DNA of 64,000 bases from Cohnella herbarum (GTDB lineage Bacteria > Bacillota > Bacilli > Paenibacillales > Paenibacillaceae), in contig NZ_CP051680.1 in NCBI RefSeq assembly GCF_012849095.1, forward strand, positions 6,816,001 to 6,880,000. Direction: 5' to 3'. The notes beneath the pieces are model-generated. The model did not search any database. It saw only the letters and a list, made by a program, of their open reading frames with translations, and was not told where the DNA came from. This document shows positions 57,970 through 64,000 of the stretch, one piece after another (the first letter of the stretch is position 1; each line of letters opens with the position of its first letter). The translations under genes were made by a program, and so were the position numbers.

Positions 57970-59286
57970 TTATCTGGCGGCTAAGCCGTCCTCGATGTTT
58001 TTGACCATCTGATCCAAGCTTGTTTTAATGTCGAGGCTCGGATCGTCCCACAGGGAGACGAAGGTCGCTTTCAAAGCTTCCCAAGCCAAGTCCGTTCCGG
58101 GAACGGACGACATCGGATGCGAATTCGCGAACTGTTGGAAGAATCCGCTGACGTAAGGATCGTCTTTGATTTTAGGATCCTCTCCGGCTTCTTTATTCGC
58201 GGGAATAGCTCCGGTCAGTTCGAAGTTCTTCAGCTGGTTTTCCTTGCTGCTCGCGAAATGGGCGAACAACCGGGCTGCTACCGGGTAGGCCGTGTACGAG
58301 TTGACGTAGTAAGATTTGACGCCGGAGAACGAGATCGAATCTTTGCCGTTCGGGAACTTCGGCAGCGGGGCAACGCCGAAATTAACGCTATCCTTGAATG
58401 CGGCGACGGACCAAGGACCGTCGATGTTCAGCGCAAGCTTGCCTTCTTTGAACAGCTGCGTCTTGACGTCGTAGGAAATATCGCCCGCGTTCATCGGCAA
58501 TATTTTCTTGAGCGATCTAAGGAATTCGAAGCCTTGAACGGTGTCTCCCTTGTTGAGGCCAATATCCTTCGCGTTCGTGTTGTTATCTCCGAACATGTAA
58601 CCGCCGTAACTAGCGATGAACGGATAGGAATAATAGCCGACGAACTCCCACATGATCGTATATTTCTTTTGTTTCGTATCGTTGAACGTGTCGGCGAACG
58701 CAATGATCTCGTCCCATGTCTTCGGCGCTTCCGGAAACAGGTCCTTGTTGTAGAACATGGCGTAAGTTTCAACCGATTTCGGGTAGCCGTACAGCACTCC
58801 GTTCTGCGAGGATGCGGTAATGGCCGTCTCCACGTTCGCGTTCCGAGTCTCTTCTTCGAAGACGTCGTTCGGAAGCAACAATCCCGCTTTGACCGCCAAA
58901 CCGATCTGATCGTGCGGCAGGGTCAGAATATCCGCCGCCGTCTTGGACGGCCCGTCGGTCGACAGGCGCGAACCTTGGTCGCCTCCGGCCACTTGCTCGA
59001 CCGTCACGGGAACCCCGTATTCCGCTTCGAACGCCGCGCCGATTTCTTTCATGTATTCCAACTGCTCAGGGGCTTCCCATACGACGAGCTTGGCACCGGG
59101 CTCCGGAACCAATTCTTCCTCTTCGGCGGCCTGGCTGGCCGATTCGGTAGCAGGCGGAACCGTAGCCGAGGCGTTTTCGCTTGCCGGAGCGGATCCGTTA
59201 TTGTCGCCATTGCCTCCTCCGCAAGCCGCCAGCATGATTACGAGAGTGAAACAGACGAGCGCGGAACCCCATTTTTTAATAGCCAT
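57970..59286 (-). CDS. Maltose-type ABC transporter solute-binding lipoprotein, MalE-like (transporter 3)
   Basis: 438 residues. The ATG at 59286 is chosen because GGGTGG (59294-59299) is 7 bases upstream and it gives a proper signal peptide with lipobox LAAC, Cys at 22; the frame continues to 59415 but that part includes a terminator-like structure and has no signal sequence. The body is MalE-like (LVVWEAPEQLEYMKEIGAAFE, ADILTLPHDQIGLAVKAGLL, YPKSVETYAMFYNKDLFPEAPKTWDE (two blocks), NIDGPWSVAAFK, PFVSxxP-type C-lobe). First gene of the minus-strand operon with the MalF- and MalG-like permeases. Confidence 0.92.
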   Translation of the reverse strand: MAIKKWGSALVCFTLVIMLAACGGGNGDNNGSAPASENASATVPPATESASQAAEEEELVPEPGAKLVVWEAPEQLEYMKEIGAAFEAEYGVPVTVEQVAGGDQGSRLSTDGPSKTAADILTLPHDQIGLAVKAGLLLPNDVFEEETRNANVETAITASSQNGVLYGYPKSVETYAMFYNKDLFPEAPKTWDEIIAFADTFNDTKQKKYTIMWEFVGYYSYPFIASYGGYMFGDNNTNAKDIGLNKGDTVQGFEFLRSLKKILPMNAGDISYDVKTQLFKEGKLALNIDGPWSVAAFKDSVNFGVAPLPKFPNGKDSISFSGVKSYYVNSYTAYPVAARLFAHFASSKENQLKNFELTGAIPANKEAGEDPKIKDDPYVSGFFQQFANSHPMSSVPGTDLAWEALKATFVSLWDDPSLDIKTSLDQMVKNIEDGLAAR

Positions 59287-59344
59287 TCTTAAGCCACCCT
59301 TTCGTTTCTTTGTCATTTCCTTAGCCGTAGTCCCATCCACAACG

Positions 59345-59389
59345 ACAAAAAAGAGCACAACCTCTTCGCCACGTAAGTGCCGAGGTTGT
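59345..59389 (-). terminator. Terminator-like hairpin in the 5' leader of transporter 3
   Basis: On the minus strand ACAACCTC (59389-59382) pairs with GAGGTTGT (59364-59357), with an inner CAC/GTG pairing, then GCTCTTTTTT at 59356-59346. It lies downstream of a predicted promoter and about 60 bases before the start codon, so it could attenuate the operon. Confidence 0.6.
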
Positions 59390-59434
59390 ACCCCTAAAGG
59401 TAACATCGCCTTCATATTGTCCTTGATTGGTTAA

Positions 59435-59464
59435 ATCATACGATAGCCATAAAAGCGTTTGCAA
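59435..59464 (-). promoter_or_regulatory. Predicted promoter of transporter 3, with operator-like sequence
   Basis: On the minus strand TTGCAA (59464-59459), 18-base spacer, TATGAT (59440-59435). TTTGCAAACGCTTTTA across the -35 resembles LacI-family/cre operators (two mismatches to the CcpA consensus), as would suit a maltose-type operon. Confidence 0.5.
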
Positions 59465-60123
59465 ATCGAAAATGAGCTGGAATTTAGAGGTTTACAAGCG
59501 TTTATCTAGCTTTAACTAGAGATTACTTCGTTTTTTAGGGGTTTTTCTCGCGAAATTGATTTTTTATCGCCCGTGCCGAATAGGCAAGGATACAATCCAT
59601 GGCGAGGCGTTCGTCATATACCAATTGAAGGTTTGATAGAGCTCGGAAAGGTGGATTGGATCATGGCATGCGTACAATTTGTGGCGCCTACGGTCGGCCG
59701 GAGGCTGAAGACAACCGACGTGATCGTCGTTCAAACGAATACCGGGCGGAAAGCCGGAAGTTCCACGAACGGCTTCACGGGGTACGTCCGGTCTTCTTGG
59801 CCAACCTAATTACGAGAGGGAAGTTTAGACCGGCAAGCATCGAGCTCATTCCGCTTAAGACAGGGAGCGTGCGCATCGGTACCCGGTTAACGGGCTTCGC
59901 GGCGAGCGGCAACCGTTTGCCGGGCGAAGGCTTCGTTCCGAAGTATCGCGGCAAGGTTTCTGTTTCCGAGACGATCGACTGCGGTTGCATGAGGAGGAAG
60001 ACGGTAAGCAAGATCGTAAAGCAATCGATATGGCAGCGATAGAAGAGACGAGACGGAAAGCTCCCTATTTACGTCAGACCTGCTCGTTTTGCTTCAAAGT
60101 TGACCTTTCTGAAACACAGATCA

Positions 60124-60315
60124 GGAATAACGTTACGACATCACTCTATTTCGCGCTACAGATAGAATGAGCATGGAATAACATTATGCCATCACTTTAT
60201 TATCATCGTTACTTAGATTTGCAAGTAGTTTAGGTGAAATAACGTTATCATGTCACTCTATTTCGAGTAACCGATCAAATTGATCAAGGAATAGCATTAT
60301 GCCATCACCTTATTG
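60124..60315. repeat. Four degenerate intergenic repeats
   Basis: Units of about 28 bases, pattern GGAATAACRTTATGCCATCA followed by CTYTATT, at 60124-60151, 60175-60202, 60235-60263 and 60288-60315, spaced 51, 60 and 53 bases. Each has an ATAACGTTAT-like palindrome. No spacer similarity, no flanking genes that would suggest an array system. Confidence 0.7.
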
Positions 60316-60317
60316 CT

Positions 60318-60419
60318 TCGACACAAGATCCGAATTTCGACAAGGTCGCGCTCTACGCGAACAGACTGATCGGAATCGGCGTCATGATCGCGGGAGACGT
60401 CATTTTCAAGCTGAAGTAA
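60318..60419 (+). pseudogene. C-terminal gene remnant
   Basis: An in-frame stretch of 33 residues reading ...NFDKVALYANRLIGIGVMIAGDVIFKLK then TAA (60417-60419). It looks like real coding sequence with a hydrophobic helix but has no start and runs into the repeats upstream. Probably the last piece of a deleted gene; family unknown. Confidence 0.35.
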
Positions 60420-60452
60420 GTCGGTCACCGGAGACGGCTGGAGATTGACTCG

Positions 60453-62018
60453 CTACGCGAACTCCCGCTTGTCGCGGTATTCGTTAGGCGTAATGCCGGT
60501 TAAGTTCTTGAACACTTTGAAAAAATACTTCTCGTCGGAGAAGCCGATCTTGGTCGCGACTTCATAGATTTTGTATTGCGGGTCTTGCAGCAACGCCTTG
60601 GATTTCTCGATTCGCAGCTTCTGTACGTAGTGGACGAAGCTGATGCCGGTTTTCTTCTTGAAGAGGGTGCTGAAGTAACTCGGATTCATGAAGATTCTGT
60701 CGGCCGCGGAACGTAGCGTAATGTCCTGATCGTAGTGATGCTCCAAGTATTTGATCGTAAAAGAGATGGCGTTGCTATCGTAAGCGACGCTTCGATTCGT
60801 TGACGTCGCTCGCAGAACTTCGGCGAATCTTTGCTTCACGAGGGCTTTGAATTCGTCGAGATCGACCGATCCGCGGTACATGCGAGTGAGGTCGGAATGG
60901 GTCCGAGAATTCCAGTCCTGCTCCTTGGCGCCGGTGAATTCCGAATAGACGAGCAAGTTGTAGAGCGTATCCGCGACGAAGCTGGGAGTAACGTCGGTTT
61001 GCTGGCGAACGAACCTAAACCAGCCGTCGAGCGCTTCCGCGAGCGCGCGCGGATTGCCATCGTGAAGGGAGCTGCGGACGGTTTGCAAGAACACGTTCGG
61101 CGCCTGCGACGGAGGGGCATGAGGAACGGTTTCCTTGTAGTAAAAATGGCGAACCGCCGGGCGTAGCAACCTAAAGTCCAGCGCATAAGCGGATTGCTTG
61201 ATCAGGCGTTGGAGATCTTCCGTACGGTCCGAATATTCGCTTATTCCTATCGTTGCGATCGGAGATCCGGAAAGATCGGCCTCCGCGATCAAACCTTGCA
61301 AGGCGGAATGCAGCTGGCGGCCGGCCAACCAAGCGGCATCGTCGCTTCCGATGAGCAGCAGGACATGGCCGGGCTCCGATTCGCAGGCGGCCAATACGCG
61401 ATAAGTTTGCCGGTTGGTCTCGTCGATCCGTTCGATGAGCTCGGAAACATCCGATCCGTTACTCCCTACATGGACAGTGACGGCAAGGCGGTATCGCGAG
61501 CCTGTCGGAATTCGGGCCGACGAGAGCAGCGATTCTATGTCGGATACGGTATGGCTTCCTCTGGCGATCTCCCGGAGCATACGTTCCCCAGGCGATTCGC
61601 GGCGTTCCGCGGGCCGATTCGCAGCGGACGGATTCGGTTGCTCGGAGTCTAGCTGCGAGATGAGCTTGGTCAGCGCCTCATGCAGATTTTTCTTCTTGAT
61701 CGGCTTCAGCAAGTAGTCGCTGACTCCAAGAGATATCGCTTGCTGAGCATAGGCAAACTGCCCGTATCCGCTCAAGATGATCGTCTTGGCGCGAAGGCGG
61801 GCATGCGGAAGCGCTCGAATGAGCTCCAACCCGTCCCCGTCGTCCATCTTAATATCGGTCACGATCATGTGTACGTCTTGGCGGCTAATGATCTCAAGCG
61901 CTTCCTTGCCGCTCGATGCCTCGAAGACGGTCCCGATGGATAATTCCATCTCTTGAATGATCTTCTTGATTCCCGCGCGGATAATGTCTTCGTCCTCCAC
62001 GATCAACAAACCGTACAT
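60453..62018 (-). CDS. YesN-type response regulator with AraC output domain
   Basis: 521 residues. ATG at 62018 (MYGLLIVEDED) follows GAGGTGA at 62030-62024; the GTG at 62027 overlaps that site and is rejected. REC domain with Asp55 (VTDIKMDDGDG), Thr/Ser in ILSGYGQ and Lys in LLKPIKKK. A long middle region (~130-400) of YesN type, and an AraC domain (~415-518; AADRIFMNPSYFSTLFKKKTG, KIGFSDEKYFFKVFKNLTGITPNEYR). Operon with the kinase gene 16 bases upstream. No transporter of its own is adjacent; the nearest target is transporter 3, which lies on the same strand downstream. Confidence 0.93.
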   Translation of the reverse strand: MYGLLIVEDEDIIRAGIKKIIQEMELSIGTVFEASSGKEALEIISRQDVHMIVTDIKMDDGDGLELIRALPHARLRAKTIILSGYGQFAYAQQAISLGVSDYLLKPIKKKNLHEALTKLISQLDSEQPNPSAANRPAERRESPGERMLREIARGSHTVSDIESLLSSARIPTGSRYRLAVTVHVGSNGSDVSELIERIDETNRQTYRVLAACESEPGHVLLLIGSDDAAWLAGRQLHSALQGLIAEADLSGSPIATIGISEYSDRTEDLQRLIKQSAYALDFRLLRPAVRHFYYKETVPHAPPSQAPNVFLQTVRSSLHDGNPRALAEALDGWFRFVRQQTDVTPSFVADTLYNLLVYSEFTGAKEQDWNSRTHSDLTRMYRGSVDLDEFKALVKQRFAEVLRATSTNRSVAYDSNAISFTIKYLEHHYDQDITLRSAADRIFMNPSYFSTLFKKKTGISFVHYVQKLRIEKSKALLQDPQYKIYEVATKIGFSDEKYFFKVFKNLTGITPNEYRDKREFA

Positions 62019-62034
62019 GATCTTCACCTCGCCT

Positions 62035-63879
62035 CTAAGATGTCGCTCCGACGGGTAACGTTAACGTTACGACGGTGCCATGGTCTCGCGAACTGTCTAT
62101 TTCCATTTCGGCCGCGGCTCCGAAGAAATACTGGATTCGGTCGCGGACGTTCACAAGCCCTACGCCTCCCGAACGCCCGGTTTCCTTGCTTTTCTCCTGT
62201 TCGGCTGCCTTGAGATTCCGCTTATCGGGCGGCTGGGATAACTGCGAACGGATTTCGTCCAGCCGTTCGGGATCGATGCCTCTGCCGTTATCCATGATCG
62301 CGCAATGGATCTGATCTTCTCGCTCCTCGATAACGATCTCGATCGAAAGATGGCCGCTAATGCCCTTCATGCCATGGATGATGCAATTCTCGACGATAGG
62401 CTGCAGCAGCAAATTCGGAATCCGGTACGATTGGAGCGGGTCCGGAACGGACACGTTCAGGGAAACCCGTTGGTTGAGCAGCAGATTCTGGATTTGCACG
62501 TAATCGTGAATATGTTCGATCTCCGTTGCGAGCGCAACGGGTTCTTTGCCGTTGTAAATGTTGTACCTCATAATGCTGCCGAGCGCCGTAATCGCGTCGG
62601 ACAGCTTCGGCTGATCTCCGGTTTCGGCCATCATGCGCAGCGTCTCCAACGTATTGAACAGGAAGTGGGGATTAATCTGCGCTTGCAGCGCTTTAAGCTC
62701 CGCTTCCTTCTGCGAGACTTGGGACTTGTACACGCGGTTGATTAATTCATCGATTTGCCCGGCCATGGAGTTGATGTTCAAGGCTAGCCAATCGACTTCG
62801 TCCTCGCCATGGACTGGGATGCGAACTTGGAAATTACCGTTCTGGATTTTGCGGACGTTGCCGACGATCCGCACGATTTTCCGAATCAGAAGCCCGGCCA
62901 GCAAGAACGAGATCGCGGCGAGCATGACGACAAGGAATACGATCAGGAGAAGAAATACGTTTCTCGTCTTGATCCAGGGACTGTCGATCTCGGAATGCGG
63001 AACGAGCCCGACGAGGGAAGCATGCAGCCGCTCGATCGGTTTGACGACGTAACGGTAGGACGAGCCTTCATAAGTTATATCCCCGTACCCCGCGACGGTA
63101 AAATCGATCTGGCGGAAGGAGGAATGCTCCGTTACTTCCTTGGAGAACTCCATCGCGGCCGGCGGGGCCGACAGGAGCCCTCCTTTCCAATCGACGGCGA
63201 GCACGCCTCCGGATTGCGACAAAGACATCGCGCCGGATTTCGAGAAAAAATGGCCGATGTCGATCTCGAATTCCAAATACGAGGTTTCGTCCGCGAAGTC
63301 TTCGTTAATCGGGTAGAACATCGAGAAGACGGGATTTTTCGTCTTTTTGCCGTAAGGATAGTCTCTTTGGTTATGCCAGCTTTCCCAGTAAGGGTAGGTC
63401 GTCTTGATCCGCTCTTGCATTTCCCGGAACCAAACCTGTTCGGAGAACAAGGATACGGGCAGGAAGAAATCGCTTTCAGGAAGCGTTTCGTTAACGGTAA
63501 AAAACCGGAAATCCCCGACGTCCTGATGAGTCGCTTCGAACCAAGAGAGCAAGGATTGAATCGAAGTGTTCATTACGTCGATGAGCTCGGACTGGTCGTA
63601 ATATCTCTTGAGCAGCGCTTTTTTCAAAACGATGTTCGTGGAGATTAGATAGCCGGTTTTCTCGATATCGTCGATGTCTTTGTCTATAGCCGATTCCAAC
63701 TGGCTCATCGACTGATCGATCAACTGAAGCCGCTCCCCGCGTACGGGCACGATGACTTCGTTGTAGATCCATGCCGCGCTGATCGATACGGGAATCAAGA
63801 CGATCAGGATGTACGAGAGGAACAATTTGGACTTGAAGCTGAACCTTCGAAGCCTTCTCGGAAGCACGGTTAATCGCAT
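62035..63879 (-). CDS. YesM-type sensor histidine kinase
   Basis: 614 residues, ATG 63879 with AGGTGA at 63891-63886. Helix 1 (~18-38), extracellular Cache-like sensor (~39-290), helix 2 (~297-325; FLLLIVFLVVMLAAISFLLAGLL), HAMP (~326-380), His405 in AQINPHFLFNTLETL, N-box VENCIIHG, G1 MDNGRGI and G2 GGVGLVNVRDRI. Complete and probably active. About 120 bases of upstream sequence remain to the window end; I see no clear promoter in them. Confidence 0.93.
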   Translation of the reverse strand: MRLTVLPRRLRRFSFKSKLFLSYILIVLIPVSISAAWIYNEVIVPVRGERLQLIDQSMSQLESAIDKDIDDIEKTGYLISTNIVLKKALLKRYYDQSELIDVMNTSIQSLLSWFEATHQDVGDFRFFTVNETLPESDFFLPVSLFSEQVWFREMQERIKTTYPYWESWHNQRDYPYGKKTKNPVFSMFYPINEDFADETSYLEFEIDIGHFFSKSGAMSLSQSGGVLAVDWKGGLLSAPPAAMEFSKEVTEHSSFRQIDFTVAGYGDITYEGSSYRYVVKPIERLHASLVGLVPHSEIDSPWIKTRNVFLLLIVFLVVMLAAISFLLAGLLIRKIVRIVGNVRKIQNGNFQVRIPVHGEDEVDWLALNINSMAGQIDELINRVYKSQVSQKEAELKALQAQINPHFLFNTLETLRMMAETGDQPKLSDAITALGSIMRYNIYNGKEPVALATEIEHIHDYVQIQNLLLNQRVSLNVSVPDPLQSYRIPNLLLQPIVENCIIHGMKGISGHLSIEIVIEEREDQIHCAIMDNGRGIDPERLDEIRSQLSQPPDKRNLKAAEQEKSKETGRSGGVGLVNVRDRIQYFFGAAAEMEIDSSRDHGTVVTLTLPVGATS

Positions 63880-64000
63880 GCAGCATCACCTGTCTTCATT
63901 GTAGGGGAAGCGGATATATTCGTCCATAAGGCTATTATTGGCTGGAGCAAAGACCTAGAAATAGTCGACTAAACCTAAAGATATTCTCCTGATTCGGTTA

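Larger units (their letters stand above)
59465..60452. other. Gene-poor interval with no intact gene
   Basis: About 990 bases between the transporter 3 promoter and the third regulator gene. Short frames exist (for example plus-strand 59656-60042) but none shows a recognisable motif, ribosome binding site or length of a known family. The left part may be decayed coding sequence; the right part holds degenerate repeats and a coding remnant listed separately. Confidence 0.6.

Noticed and set aside
59287..59415. Longer N-terminus for the MalE-like protein
   Set aside because: The extra 43 residues would be translated through the terminator-like stem and would displace the lipoprotein signal peptide; GGGTGG before 59286 supports the shorter form.
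59656..60042. 128-residue plus-strand open frame in the gap
   Set aside because: No motif, no ribosome binding site, odd composition; overlapping frames on both strands are equally open.
60124..60315. Possible CRISPR array
   Set aside because: Repeats are degenerate, spacing varies, the gaps are not unique spacers of even size and no cas gene is near.

Overview
The window is a 64 kb stretch of chromosome from a Gram-positive, spore-former-type member of the Paenibacillaceae (Paenibacillus or Cohnella-like). The basis is surface proteins ending in three SLH domains, lipobox-type solute-binding proteins, three YesM/YesN-type two-component pairs next to CUT1 sugar ABC transporters, strong GGAGG ribosome binding sites, moderately high GC and many TTG/GTG starts. 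The genus is an inference. I saw no rRNA, tRNA, insertion sequence, phage gene or CRISPR array. Almost everything serves capture, hydrolysis, import and conversion of plant-type glycans.

Layout. 1-11,110 (+): a clan GH-A glycosidase cut by the window edge, a 1,664-residue SLH protein, an MDR dehydrogenase without zinc ligands, a PQQ-type sugar dehydrogenase lipoprotein and a TcaA/YvbJ-like membrane protein. 11,111-11,775: gene-poor, with 12-bp and 28-bp repeats and one possible 35-codon ORF. 11,776-16,347: an AraC regulator divergent from an operon of FG-GAP propeller, Gfo/Idh oxidoreductase and a frameshifted GH4 glycosidase. 16,590-29,365 (+): transporter 1 (binding protein, two permeases), its YesM/YesN pair, then a 2,177-residue SLH protein with a glycosidase-like barrel. 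29,535-32,941 (-): a second YesM/YesN pair, divergent from 33,131-45,675 (+): a DUF4832-like glycosidase, transporter 2 (LplA/B/C type), a large unassigned glycosidase and a clan GH-A glycosidase. 45,853-52,001 (+): a sugar-conversion operon (TIM-barrel isomerase, two zinc alcohol dehydrogenases, AlsE-like epimerase, RhaI-like isomerase) and its GntR/LacI-type regulator. 52,062-55,644: a GH78-type rhamnosidase divergent from an AraC regulator. 55,733-59,286 (-): MalEFG-type transporter 3 with a terminator-like leader. 59,416-60,452: no intact gene, degenerate repeats and a gene remnant. 60,453-63,879 (-): a third YesM/YesN pair.

How it may work together. Secreted and S-layer-anchored enzymes cut glycan outside the cell; the binding-protein transporters import oligosaccharides; cytoplasmic enzymes without signal peptides (GH78, GH4, probably the 967-residue enzyme) release sugars; the isomerase/epimerase/dehydrogenase operon converts a deoxy or rare sugar. 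Neighbouring kinases perceive the substrate outside and the AraC-type response regulators switch on the adjoining operons.

Most notable: (1) a roughly 160-residue module with a CxGCGDGI signature, present four times in two secreted glycosidases and candidate for a new carbohydrate-binding module; (2) a near-identical promoter leader placed in front of two neighbouring genes; (3) repeated operators around GTATCAGTGATAC that tie the rare-sugar operon to its regulator; (4) hairpins between binding protein and first permease in all three transporter operons, plus a terminator-like leader in the third; (5) a LamG-like domain inserted into a GH78 enzyme; (6) two single-base frameshifts in otherwise intact enzymes.
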